From UBA1402 sp964488495 (GTDB lineage: Bacteria; Bacteroidota; Bacteroidia; Bacteroidales; UBA1402), in contig CAZAUQ010000015.1 of NCBI GenBank assembly GCA_964488495.1, positions 1-40,451 on the forward strand: 40,451 nt of DNA, read 5' to 3'. Shown here piece after piece: positions 32,494 to 40,451 of this stretch. The notes beneath the pieces are model-generated. The model was not told where the DNA came from, made no database searches, and was given only the letters and a program-made list of their open reading frames with translations. The position numbers and the translations under genes are program-made. Position 1 is the first letter of the stretch; every line of letters begins with the position of its first letter.

Positions 32494-32526
32494 CAAAAGT
32501 ACGGCGAATTTTCGGATCTCACAAAA
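32494..32526 (-). promoter_or_regulatory. Promoter of the rplM-rpsI-rpsB-tsf operon
   Basis: On the minus strand TTTTG (plus 32522-32526) and TACTTTTG (plus 32494-32501) are 20 bp apart, a near-ideal Bacteroidetes promoter. It leaves a leader of about 110 bases before the GTG. L13 leaders that autoregulate are known in other bacteria, so this leader may be a control RNA; I recognise no named structure in it. Confidence 0.65.
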
Positions 32527-32547
32527 TAATCTACGTTTTTTTTTGAC

Positions 32548-32555
32548 TACCTTTG
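32548..32555 (+). promoter_or_regulatory. Promoter -7 box of surE
   Basis: TACCTTTG fits TAnnTTTG and lies 23 bp before the surE ATG, so the leader is very short. No clear -33 element is seen in the expected place. It is divergent from and close to the rplM promoter. Confidence 0.45.
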
Positions 32556-32578
32556 CGCCTATACTTTGTATTACGCTT

Positions 32579-33340
32579 ATGAGACCTTTGTTTTTGATTT
32601 CGAACGATGATGGTATTCTCGCCCAAGGAATACGCTGCCTGATCGATGTTTTGAGACCTTTGGGAGATTTATTGGTAATGGCCCCCGAAACCGAACGTTC
32701 GGGGATGTCCACGGCTTTTACCCTGAAAGAACCCCTTACTTGCAAACTGGTATCAAAAGAAGAAGGCCTGGTCCAATATTCAAGCAACGGCACGCCGGTA
32801 GATTGCATCAAGCTTGCCCTGAACCTGTTGACCGACGAGCGTAAACCCGACCTGATTATTGCCGGCATCAACCACGGTTTTAACGGTTCAATAGCCATCC
32901 ATTATTCCGGAACCATGGGAGCCGTGCTCGAAGGCTGCATGGCCGGCTATCCTTCGATAGGTTTTTCCATAGACGACCACAAAGCGGAAGCCAATTTTGA
33001 GCCTGCCCTGCCCCACATTCGCAACATCGTACAGGCAGTGCTCGACAAAGGCCTGCCTTACGGCATTTGCCTCAACGTGAACATTCCCAACCGCGACGAA
33101 ATCAAAGGGACCAAAATCTGCCGCCAGGGCAAGGGCCGCTGGGTCGAAGAGTTTATTCCCTGTTCGCATCCCAACAACGCCAAACGTTACTGGCTGACCG
33201 GCAAATTTCTCAACCTCGAAGAAGAAGCCGGCGACAACGACCTGTCAGCTATGCGCCAGGGCTATATTTCGGTAGTACCCTCCAGTATCGATGCCACCAG
33301 CCATTCTCTGATCAGCCAACTGCAAACCTGGGGGCTTTGA
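32579..33340 (+). CDS. surE: 5'/3'-nucleotidase SurE
   Basis: SurE is a divalent-metal-dependent cytoplasmic phosphatase of nucleoside monophosphates, active in stationary-phase survival. The 253-residue product starts MRPLFLISNDDGILAQGI, with D10 and D11 in the metal site. SSNGTPVDCIKLAL and IIAGINHGFN are the other conserved loops. The ATG at 32579 is chosen over an upstream in-frame codon that falls in the rplM promoter region. A spacer of 52 bp separates it from lpxB, and the two are probably co-transcribed. Confidence 0.96.
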   Translation: MRPLFLISNDDGILAQGIRCLIDVLRPLGDLLVMAPETERSGMSTAFTLKEPLTCKLVSKEEGLVQYSSNGTPVDCIKLALNLLTDERKPDLIIAGINHGFNGSIAIHYSGTMGAVLEGCMAGYPSIGFSIDDHKAEANFEPALPHIRNIVQAVLDKGLPYGICLNVNIPNRDEIKGTKICRQGKGRWVEEFIPCSHPNNAKRYWLTGKFLNLEEEAGDNDLSAMRQGYISVVPSSIDATSHSLISQLQTWGL

Positions 33341-33392
33341 GCCGATGAATTCCTGAGCCGTTGAATCTTCAAACCACTGAATCATTGATCCG
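33341..33392 (+). repeat. Degenerate 16-bp repeats in the surE-lpxB spacer
   Basis: Elements resembling CCGnTGAATC recur at about 33341, 33357, 33373 and 33389, the last running into the lpxB start. Spacing is 16 bp each time. The copies differ at several positions, so this may be a decayed tandem array. Confidence 0.5.
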
Positions 33393-34526
33393 ATGAAATA
33401 CTATCTGATTGCCGGTGAAGCTTCGGGCGATATGCACGCCGCCAACCTGATGGCAGCCTTAGTCGAAAAAGACCCCAAGGCCGAATTCCGGTTTTTGGGA
33501 GGAGACAAAATGGCCGCTCTGGGAGGAGAGCCGCTCATCCATTACAAAAAGATGGCCTACATGGGCATCATACCCGTTGTCCTGCACGCCCGGACCCTGC
33601 TCCGCAACATGAGAATCTGCAAAAAAGACATCCTGAGCTGGCAGCCCGATGTGCTCATACTAATTGATTATCCGGGCTTCAACCTGAACATTGCTGCGTA
33701 CATCAAAAGAAAGCGACCTGGGCTCCCCATACATTATTACATATCGCCCAAACTCTGGGCCTGGAAAAGCTACCGCATACGCAACATCCGCCGCGACATC
33801 GACCGGCTGTATTCCATACTCCCTTTTGAAAAGTCCTATTTTGCTCAAAAAAAATACGAAGTTCATTATGTGGGAAATCCCAGTCTGGACAGCGTAGAGG
33901 CCTTTAGAAAAAGTCAACCCGATTTGGACAATTGGCGCAAAAAGCATCAATTAGGACAAAAACCCATCATTGCTCTGCTGGCCGGCAGCCGTCGACAGGA
34001 AATCAAAGACAACCTGCCTCTGATGCTCCGGGCAGCTGCCTCTTACCCGGATTTCCAGCTGGTACTGGCGGGAGCTCCGGGCATAGATAAAGACTTTTAC
34101 GCCTCCTACGTGGAGAATTACGATTGCCGGCTTGTCTACGACGAAACCTATGCTTTGCTGGCACAGAGCAAAGCCGCACTGGTCGTTTCGGGCACAGCCA
34201 CTCTGGAAACAGCTCTGTTTGGAGTGCCTCAGGTGGTTTGTTACGCCATGAGGATAGCCGGTTTTTTGCATAGATTCGGACGCAAATACCTGATTCGCAC
34301 TCCTTTTATTTCGCTGGTCAACCTGATCGCCGAAAAAAAAGTAGTGGTGGAATTGGTGGCCAATGAATACAACTACCAACAACTCCAAAATGAATTGGAC
34401 AAAATTTTATATATCCCCTCCTATTACCGCGAAATACAAGAGGATTACAACCTTATGCGCAAAAAACTGGGCGAACCCGGAGCTGCTGCCCGAACAGCAG
34501 AGCTGATTTACAACTACTTGACTTAA
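33393..34526 (+). CDS. lpxB: Lipid-A-disaccharide synthase
   Basis: LpxB is a GT19 glycosyltransferase that joins UDP-2,3-diacylglucosamine and lipid X to form lipid A disaccharide 1-phosphate at the inner face of the cytoplasmic membrane. The 377-residue product has the family start YLIAGEASGDMHAANLM at about 4-20, FLGGDKMAALG near 34-44, and the donor-binding LLAGSRRQEIKDNLPLML near 195-212. SGTATLETALFGVPQVVCY is at about 267-285. Length is normal. It follows surE and is separated from parA by 98 bp that hold a new promoter. Confidence 0.97.
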   Translation: MKYYLIAGEASGDMHAANLMAALVEKDPKAEFRFLGGDKMAALGGEPLIHYKKMAYMGIIPVVLHARTLLRNMRICKKDILSWQPDVLILIDYPGFNLNIAAYIKRKRPGLPIHYYISPKLWAWKSYRIRNIRRDIDRLYSILPFEKSYFAQKKYEVHYVGNPSLDSVEAFRKSQPDLDNWRKKHQLGQKPIIALLAGSRRQEIKDNLPLMLRAAASYPDFQLVLAGAPGIDKDFYASYVENYDCRLVYDETYALLAQSKAALVVSGTATLETALFGVPQVVCYAMRIAGFLHRFGRKYLIRTPFISLVNLIAEKKVVVELVANEYNYQQLQNELDKILYIPSYYREIQEDYNLMRKKLGEPGAAARTAELIYNYLT

Positions 34527-34590
34527 AACAACCTAAAGGAAAGCGGCATGGATTTTGCACAAAGAAAAAGACTAAGACAATTATTTTTTC

Positions 34591-34598
34591 TATCTTTG
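34591..34598 (+). promoter_or_regulatory. Promoter -7 box of parA-parB
   Basis: TATCTTTG matches TAnnTTTG and lies 26 bp before the parA ATG. The -33 position is an A-rich stretch without a clear TTG. Confidence 0.5.
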
Positions 34599-34624
34599 CG
34601 TTTTTAAAAAATCTGGTTCCGTTT

Positions 34625-35389
34625 ATGGGGAAAATTATAGCCTTAGCCAATCAAAAAGGCGGTGTAGGCAAAACCACCACCGCCATCAACCTGGCAGCCT
34701 CGCTGGCTGTACAGGAAAAAAAGGTCTTGTTGGTTGATGCAGACCCTCAGGCCAATGCTTCGTCCGGACTGGGCATAGACATCCGACAGGTGAGCACCAG
34801 TATATACGAATGCATGATTGACGGGGCAAGCCCTGCCGAAGGCATACAAAAAACCGCCATCGAATACCTGGATGTTTTGCCTTCTCACATTGACCTGGTA
34901 GGAGCCGAGCTGGAAATGATCAACATGGAAAACCGGGAAAAGATTTTGTCCGCCGTGTTACAGCCGCTAAAAAGTTCCTACGATTATATTTTGATTGACT
35001 GTTCCCCCTCCCTGGGCCTGATCACTGTCAATTGCCTGACTGCCGCCGACTCGGTGCTGATTCCCGTACAATGCGAATACTTCGCCCTGGAAGGCATCAG
35101 TAAATTGCTCAATACCATCAAGATCATCAAGAGCCGCCTGAACACCGGCCTGGAAATTGAGGGTTTTTTGCTGACCATGTACGACCAGCGCCTGCGTTCG
35201 GCCAAACAGGTAGCCGATGAGGTACGCCGGCATTTTCAGGGCCTGGTGTTCAAAACGGTCATTCAACGCAATGTTACCCTGAGTGTGGCGCCCAGCCACG
35301 GACAGCCGGTGATGCTTTACGATGCCGACTCCAAAGGAGCCATCGACCACATTCAACTGGCCCTGGAAATTATTCGCAAAAACAAGTAA
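34625..35389 (+). CDS. parA: Chromosome-partitioning ATPase ParA/Soj
   Basis: ParA binds ATP and nucleoid DNA and is moved by ParB to separate replicated origins. The 254-residue product starts MGKIIALANQKGGVGKTTT: the deviant Walker A motif is KGGVGKT, with K11 and K16. VDADPQANASSGLG holds the A' motif and YDYILIDCSPSLG the Walker B. There is no N-terminal HTH, so this is the chromosomal Soj type and not a plasmid type. parB starts 6 bp after its stop. I do not see a parS site in the window. Confidence 0.97.
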   Translation: MGKIIALANQKGGVGKTTTAINLAASLAVQEKKVLLVDADPQANASSGLGIDIRQVSTSIYECMIDGASPAEGIQKTAIEYLDVLPSHIDLVGAELEMINMENREKILSAVLQPLKSSYDYILIDCSPSLGLITVNCLTAADSVLIPVQCEYFALEGISKLLNTIKIIKSRLNTGLEIEGFLLTMYDQRLRSAKQVADEVRRHFQGLVFKTVIQRNVTLSVAPSHGQPVMLYDADSKGAIDHIQLALEIIRKNK

Positions 35390-35395
35390 GCTAGT

Positions 35396-36268
35396 ATGGC
35401 AATAAAAAACAAACTGGGAAGAGGACTGGATGCCCTGATCAGCACCGACGACATTCAAACCGTAGGCTCATCGTCCATCAGCGAAGTTGAGCTGGAACTC
35501 ATCAGGCCCAATCCCGAACAACCCAGAACCGATTTCGAACCCGAAGCCCTCGAAGAGCTGGCCGTTTCCATTCGGGAAATCGGCATTATTCAGCCCGTCA
35601 CCCTGCGCAAAATGGACGACGGCTACTACCAGATTATCTCGGGAGAACGCAGGGTGCGCGCCTCCAAATCCATAGGGCTCAGCAAAATCCCGGCTTACAT
35701 CAAAACCGCCGAAGACGATCTGATGATGGAAATGGCTCTGATCGAAAACATACAGCGCGAAGACTTAAACGCCATCGAAATCGCCCTGGCCTACCAGAAA
35801 CTGGCCGAAATCTACAAGCTGACCCAGGAAAAACTCAGCGAGCGCATAGGCAAAAAGAGAACCACCATCAGCAATTACATGCGTTTACTCAAATTGCCGG
35901 CCGAAATTCAGATGGGCCTCAAAAACAAAACCATCGACATGGGGCATGCCCGCGCGCTGATCAACGTAAAAAGCCCCGAAATGCAACTGGCTCTTTACGA
36001 ACAAATTCTGAAACAAGGCCTGTCGGTGCGCAAGGTCGAGGAATTGGTCCGGGACGAAGAGAGCGGCAAATCGGAAAATTTCAAAAAGCCTCTTCCCCGC
36101 AAGACTTCCGAAGAATACCGGGACTTGCAAAAGCAGCTTTCGCAGAAACTGGGCACCAAAGTACGCTTCAGCATCAACGAACAGGGCAAAGGCAGCATCA
36201 GCATACCTTTTGCCTCCGAAAAAAAGCTGGAAGAAATATTGCTCAGTCTTGATAAATTATTTAGCTGA
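35396..36268 (+). CDS. parB: Chromosome-partitioning protein ParB/Spo0J
   Basis: ParB binds parS near the origin and spreads as a CTP-dependent clamp. The 290-residue product has the N-terminal KNKLGRGLDALIS that contacts ParA, the CTP-binding region with GERRVRASKSIGLSKIPAYI at about 82-101, and ENIQREDLNAIEIALAYQKL. The HTH is at LTQEKLSERIGKKRTTISNY near 142-161. The C-terminal 60 residues form the dimer domain. It is directly behind parA, a standard operon. Confidence 0.97.
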   Translation: MAIKNKLGRGLDALISTDDIQTVGSSSISEVELELIRPNPEQPRTDFEPEALEELAVSIREIGIIQPVTLRKMDDGYYQIISGERRVRASKSIGLSKIPAYIKTAEDDLMMEMALIENIQREDLNAIEIALAYQKLAEIYKLTQEKLSERIGKKRTTISNYMRLLKLPAEIQMGLKNKTIDMGHARALINVKSPEMQLALYEQILKQGLSVRKVEELVRDEESGKSENFKKPLPRKTSEEYRDLQKQLSQKLGTKVRFSINEQGKGSISIPFASEKKLEEILLSLDKLFS

Positions 36269-36303
36269 ACTCCCAAGACCTGAACCGGATTGATAAAAAG
36301 AAG

Positions 36304-37035
36304 ATGGGCTATTTCGCCAAAATCATAGTACTGCTGCTGTTTTGTTGTCTGGCTTGCCGGTCGACAGCTCAGGACGACACGGTCGTCGTTTCACAGGACA
36401 GCACGGCTATCAAAGCAGACAGTCTCTCTTCTGTATTCACCAACGATCCTTACCGCAGCAGAGCAAACGAGATCCAGGTTACGGACAGCCTCATTTTACG
36501 GCCCGACATAGAAAGCTTTGTAAATACCGACACTGCCGCCTTGCCGGAACGAAAACTATTTAAGCCCCTGCCCTCCAAAGCCCTGTGGTACGCCGCCCTC
36601 TGTCCGGGACTGGGACAGCTTTACAACCGTAAATACTGGAAACTGCCCATAGTGGCCGGGGGAGCCGTCGGCCTGGCATACGCCATCGACTGGAACGGCA
36701 AATACTACGTAGCCTATACCAATGCCTACCGCGACATCAGCGACAACAATCCCGAGACCAACAGTTTTTTGGATTTGCTGCCTCCGGGCTATTCCTATAC
36801 CGAATCGCAGTTGCGGACGGTGCTCAAAAACCGCCAACAGACCTTTCGCCGGCAACGCGATTTGAGCATCATCGGAGCCGTGGGCTTTTATCTGGTTTGC
36901 ATCCTGGATGCCTATGTCGATGCCGAATTGTTCGATTTTGACGTCAGCCCCGACCTGAGTTTTCAGTTGCAACCCATAAGACTGGCCCCTTCGGGTGGTC
37001 ACGCCCTGGGAGTGTCCTGTACGTTCAGGTTTTAA
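36304..37035 (+). CDS. DUF5683 membrane-associated protein
   Basis: The 243-residue product has a signal peptide or lipoprotein-like N-terminus ending CRSTAQDD, though the cleavage near residue 22 lacks a convincing lipobox. A conserved central block, KALWYAALCPGLGQLYNRKYWKLPI, is the DUF5683 signature and includes a membrane-like helix with a glycine pair. A second hydrophobic stretch is IIGAVGFYLVCILDAYVDAEL. The end, GVSCTFRF, has a terminal Phe. The gene keeps its place between parB and the lytic transglycosylase in many Bacteroidota, from memory. Function unknown. Confidence 0.88.
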   Translation: MGYFAKIIVLLLFCCLACRSTAQDDTVVVSQDSTAIKADSLSSVFTNDPYRSRANEIQVTDSLILRPDIESFVNTDTAALPERKLFKPLPSKALWYAALCPGLGQLYNRKYWKLPIVAGGAVGLAYAIDWNGKYYVAYTNAYRDISDNNPETNSFLDLLPPGYSYTESQLRTVLKNRQQTFRRQRDLSIIGAVGFYLVCILDAYVDAELFDFDVSPDLSFQLQPIRLAPSGGHALGVSCTFRF

Positions 37036-37056
37036 TTTTTACGACAACCAACTTCT

Positions 37057-38630
37057 ATGAAAAGAATAATCTACCTGCTGCTTGTTTTGGGCTTGTTTAC
37101 ACAAAGCCTGTCCGGACAGTTTTTTAAAAATATTTTCACAAAAAAAATACAGGCCGAACAAACAGACGGCCTGCCCGACCCGGGTATAAGCAGACAGGAC
37201 AGCCTGTTGGCAGAAGAGAACGTACCGGTTGAGGAAATAAATCCCGATTCAATCGAAAACAGCGTCTTCAGCGAAGGCCTTAAANNNNNNNNNNNNNNNN
37301 NNNNNNNNNNNNNNNNNNNNNNNNNNNNNNNNNNNNNNNNNNNNNNNNNNNNNNNNNNNNNNNNNNNNNNNNNNNNNNNNNNNNTGAGGAAATAAATCCC
37401 GATTCAATCGAAAACAGCGTCTTCAGCGAAGGCCTTAAAATTCTCATCGAAATGGATTCCAGCCATTATTTCGACGATCCCGGCCTGGATCCCTCTTTTC
37501 ACTTCGATGCCAACACCGACAGCCTCATTTACGAATGGCAACGGCAAGCCCTGCTGATTTTTGACCAGGACTGCCGGTCCAGCCTTACAGACAGCTCTGC
37601 TACTCCCGAATTGACCTACATCCAACGGCTAATGGATTTGCCCAACATCATCGAAATGCCCTATAACAGGATTGTAAAGCGTTTCATCGACCTTTACCTG
37701 AACGAAAGGAGAATGCAGGTAGAAGCCATGCTGGGAGCCGGGGTCTATTATTTTCCACTGTTTGAACAAGCACTCGACCTGAGCGGTTTGCCCATTGAGC
37801 TCAAGTATTTGCCCGTCATTGAATCGGCCCTGAATCCCAAGGCAGTTTCCAGAGTCGGCGCTACCGGTTTGTGGCAATTTATGTACGCCACCGGCAAAAT
37901 GTACGGGCTCCAGATCAACAGCCTCACCGACGAAAGACGGGATCCGCTCAAATCGACTTATGCCGCCGTCAAATACCTGAAAAGTCTCTATTCGATGTTT
38001 GGCGACTGGAACCTGGCCATAGCCGCCTACAACTGCGGCCCGGGCAACGTAAACAAAGCCATACGCCGTTCGGGGGGAAAACGCAATTTTTGGGATATCT
38101 ACTACTTTCTGCCCAGAGAAACCCGCAGCTATGTGCCCCTATTCATTGCCGCCAATTATGTGATGACTTATTACGCCGAACACGGTATTTGCCCGGCTCA
38201 AAACAATTTCCCTCCTGTGGTTGATACCTTTATGATTCATCAAAACATGCACTTCCAGCAAATTGCCGAAGTCTGTCAAATTCCTATGCAGGAAATAAAA
38301 CTGTTGAATCCGCATTTCCGCAACGATATTGCTCACGGTACGGCCTCCAAAGCCGGTATACTCTATCTGCCCATGGAGTATTCACCCGTCTTTACAGAAT
38401 TGCAGGACAGCATTCCCCGCTACAAAGAGCAGGAATTGCTGGCTTCGAGGCTGGTTTCAGTTCAATCGGGACAGGGAGCGCCGGGCGACGCCATTGTTTA
38501 CAGGGTAAAAAAAGGCGACAACCTTTCGGTAATTGCTTCGAGACATAACGTAACCGTTCAAAAACTTAAAAATTGGAATAACCTCAGGAGCACAACGTTG
38601 CAAATCGGGCAACGCCTGCTTATTTATTAA
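37057..38630 (+). CDS. Membrane-bound lytic transglycosylase, MltD-like, with LysM; interrupted by assembly gap
   Basis: The enzyme cuts peptidoglycan between MurNAc and GlcNAc with 1,6-anhydro products. An N-terminal signal peptide (MKRIIYLLLVLGLFTQSLSG) precedes a low-complexity acidic linker that holds the N gap. After the gap comes an SLT/GH23 domain with the catalytic Glu in YLPVIESALNPKAVS, then GATGLWQFMYATGKMYGL and AIAAYNCGPGNVNKAI. A LysM domain at the end (YRVKKGDNLSVIASRHNVTV) binds glycan. Positions 37285-37384 are N. Deleting one of the two 55-bp copies plus the Ns (155 bp) leaves 1419 bp, exactly 473 codons, so the intact gene is probably 472 residues. It sits before relA. Confidence 0.9.
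37230..37439. other. Assembly gap flanked by identical 55-bp ends
   Basis: 37230-37284 and 37385-37439 are the same 55-bp sequence, and exactly 100 Ns lie between them. A run of exactly 100 Ns is a conventional placeholder for a gap of unknown size. 55 bp is also a common assembly k-mer length. This is either an unmerged overlap or a repeat that the assembler could not resolve. Confidence 0.9.
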
Positions 38631-38640
38631 TCTTTAATTT

Positions 38641-38670
38641 AGAGAGTTTGTACAAGACAGTCTCTTTTTT
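38641..38670 (+). terminator. Possible terminator between the lytic transglycosylase and relA
   Basis: AGAGA and TCTCT are paired across an imperfect stem, followed by six T residues, starting 10 bp after the stop codon. The stem is weak, so termination may be partial. A TAATTTCG box at 38673-38680 differs at one base from TAnnTTTG and could start relA. Confidence 0.45.
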
Positions 38671-38706
38671 ATTAATTTCGCATAAATCTTTACGCTGAGG
38701 CTGGCT

Positions 38707-40451
38707 ATGGACATAATACAGGCAACAACTCCTGAAGAAGAAAAAATCCTTGAGCAATTTCATCTCTTGCTCAACGATTACCTGAATTCAAACCACCGCA
38801 AAAAAGTGGATTTGATTACCAAAGCCTTTAAATTTGCCTACAATGCCCACAGGGGTGTCAAACGCCGCTCGGGAGAACCTTATGTCATGCATCCTCTTTC
38901 CGTGGCCCGCATTTGCTGTTCCGAAATCGGCCTGGGTTCCACCTCCATATGTTCGGCTCTGTTGCACGATGTGATAGAAGACACCGAGTTTACCGTCGAA
39001 GACATCCGCAACAACTTCAACGACAAAATTGCCTCTATAGTGGAAGGGCTGACCAAAATCTCGGGAGGAATCTTCGGAGAGAATGCTTCCACTCAAACCG
39101 AGAATTTCAGGCGGCTGCTCCTGACCATGTCCGAAGATATACGGGTGATCCTGATTAAAATGGCCGACCGACTGCACAACATGCGGACTCTGAGCGCCCT
39201 GTCGCCGGGCAAACAATACAAAATTGCCGGCGAAACCATGTACTTGTATGCTCCCCTGGCTCACCGCCTGGGGCTGAACCGCATCAAAACCGAACTCGAA
39301 GATCTGAGTTTCAAGTACGAACATCCGGAGGCTTACGAGCAAATCAAGCAAAAACTAGCCCTTACGGCCGAATCACGCAAAGAACTCTACCATTCCTTTA
39401 TTGAACCCATACGACACGAACTGGATAAACTGAATTTGAAGTATTATATCAAGGAAAGAGTAAAAACAGCTTATTCCATCTGGAAAAAGATGAATACTAA
39501 AAACATCCAGTTCGAAGAAATCTACGACCTTTTGGCTGTCCGTATCATATTCGATGCTCCCGAACATCTTGAGAACGAAAAGGACATGCTCGCCCTTGAA
39601 AAGAAACAATGCTGGGATATTTATTCCACCATCACCAACATTTACAAGCCCCACCCCGACCGTTTGCGCGACTGGGTGAACAATCCCAAGGCCAACGGTT
39701 ATCAGGCCCTGCACACCACGGTTATGGGCTTTACCGGCGACTGGATCGAGGTCCAGATCCGCAGTTCCCGCATGAACAGCATTGCCGAAAGAGGTTTTGC
39801 CGCTCACTGGAAATATAAGGTGGGCGAAATCGAAGAGGACAACGAGCTCAACCACTGGATTCTGACCATAAAAGAAATACTCGAAAGCCCCGAGCCCAAT
39901 ACCCTGGACGTATTGAACACCATCAAGATGAACCTGTTTTCGTCCGAGATCTTTGTCTTTACTCCCAAGGGAGAAATCAAAACCCTGGCTCAGGGAGCCA
40001 CCGCCCTGGATTTTGCCTTTGAACTGCACAGCGAACTGGGCTATCGTTGCATCGGGGCTAAAGTCAACCATCAGCTGGTGCCCATGAGCCATGTGCTCAA
40101 AAGCGGCGACCAGGTGGAAATCCTCACGTCCGACAGCCAGACCCCCCAATATGAATGGCTGAAATTTGTCACCACCGGCAAAGCTCATTCCAAAATAAAA
40201 GCCCGTTTTCGCAAAGACAACCGCGAACATCTGAAAAAAGGCGAAGAGCTGCTCAACGAATTCTTCAATAAGCTTCGCCTGCCGGCCGACTCCGACAATA
40301 TTCAGGTCTTGCTGACCAACTGCAATTGCCTCAACAAAGAAGAGCTCCTGCTGAAACTGGGCACCGGCGAACTGGAGCTCAGCAGTGTCGAAACCGAACT
40401 TTTCAAAAAAGACAACCAAAATCTGCTGGTCAAATACTGGAAACTCACCTT
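38707..40451 (+). CDS. RelA/SpoT family (p)ppGpp synthetase/hydrolase, 5' part
   Basis: The protein makes and breaks down the alarmones ppGpp and pppGpp. 581 residues are visible before the window ends; the family is usually around 730-750. The HD hydrolase domain at about 28-190 has H62 (YVMHPL), H87-D88 (LLHDVIED) and E91-D92, so hydrolase residues are intact. The synthetase domain is at about 230-395 with EEIYDLLAVRIIFD, NGYQALHTTV and EVQIRSSRMN; AERGFAAHWKYK closes it. The TGS domain is at 415-480 (IFVFTPKGEIKTLAQGATAL). The ACT domain lies beyond the window. Both activities look possible, which fits a bifunctional Rel. The ATG at 38707 gives the conserved N-terminus. Confidence 0.95.
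   Translation, partial: MDIIQATTPEEEKILEQFHLLLNDYLNSNHRKKVDLITKAFKFAYNAHRGVKRRSGEPYVMHPLSVARICCSEIGLGSTSICSALLHDVIEDTEFTVEDIRNNFNDKIASIVEGLTKISGGIFGENASTQTENFRRLLLTMSEDIRVILIKMADRLHNMRTLSALSPGKQYKIAGETMYLYAPLAHRLGLNRIKTELEDLSFKYEHPEAYEQIKQKLALTAESRKELYHSFIEPIRHELDKLNLKYYIKERVKTAYSIWKKMNTKNIQFEEIYDLLAVRIIFDAPEHLENEKDMLALEKKQCWDIYSTITNIYKPHPDRLRDWVNNPKANGYQALHTTVMGFTGDWIEVQIRSSRMNSIAERGFAAHWKYKVGEIEEDNELNHWILTIKEILESPEPNTLDVLNTIKMNLFSSEIFVFTPKGEIKTLAQGATALDFAFELHSELGYRCIGAKVNHQLVPMSHVLKSGDQVEILTSDSQTPQYEWLKFVTTGKAHSKIKARFRKDNREHLKKGEELLNEFFNKLRLPADSDNIQVLLTNCNCLNKEELLLKLGTGELELSSVETELFKKDNQNLLVKYWKLT

Noticed and set aside
34500..36400. parS site near parA-parB
   Set aside because: I looked for a palindrome like TGTTTCACGTGAAACA and found only short CACGTG cores without matching flanks.
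37230..37439. Genuine frameshift or pseudogene in the lytic transglycosylase
   Set aside because: The disruption coincides exactly with the N gap and identical ends, and collapsing them restores one frame.
1..40451. CRISPR arrays, tRNA or rRNA genes
   Set aside because: No regularly spaced direct repeats and no cloverleaf or rRNA-like stretch was seen in the intergenic DNA.

Overview
The window is chromosomal DNA from a member of the phylum Bacteroidota, most likely order Bacteroidales but probably outside the gut genus Bacteroides. Reasons: type IX secretion genes (porU, porV), promoters of the Bacteroidetes TAnnTTTG type, no Shine-Dalgarno sequences where I checked, a Rex repressor, a DUF5683 protein, and many secreted proteins whose signal peptides end in Ala-Gln. 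The xylan and arabinan enzymes suggest a degrader of plant biomass. Species cannot be read from the sequence.

Layout. 1-746: the 5' part of an IS3-family insertion sequence on the minus strand, cut by the window edge. 1019-1315: a small membrane protein of unknown function. 1486-4823: a xylan pair, GH67 alpha-glucuronidase and GH10 xylanase. 5019-7746: a secreted protein with a duplicated domain and a secreted TPR protein. 7981-11028: a LamG/Ig-like/GH127-type beta-L-arabinofuranosidase. 11300-21229: nine co-directional genes, almost all for exported proteins of unknown function, closed by a very strong terminator at 21286-21328. This run is the best candidate for an undescribed system. Its products are a transglutaminase-like/propeller protein, an LPP20-like lipoprotein, an outer-membrane barrel protein, five periplasmic proteins and a polytopic inner-membrane protein. 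21388-22329: another outer-membrane protein.

22313-29104 is a minus-strand cluster read rex, FAH-family hydrolase, porU, porV, ispF. Rex is divergent from a SUI1/YciH-like gene across a perfect 26-bp palindrome. 29646-32375 is the minus-strand translation operon rplM-rpsI-rpsB-tsf. On the plus strand, 32579-40451 holds surE, lpxB, parA, parB, a DUF5683 gene, a LysM lytic transglycosylase and the 5' part of a relA/spoT homologue that runs off the window.

Assembly note. The 100-N gap at 37285-37384 lies inside the lytic transglycosylase gene and is flanked by two identical 55-bp sequences. Collapsing them restores one uninterrupted 473-codon frame, so the gap is either an unmerged contig overlap or a collapsed tandem repeat.

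How the genes work together. The first 11 kb is carbohydrate degradation: debranching and cutting xylan, and arabinose release. The middle is cell-envelope construction: the unknown operon, then the type IX sortase and shuttle. The right half is housekeeping: translation, lipid A synthesis, chromosome partition, peptidoglycan turnover and (p)ppGpp metabolism.
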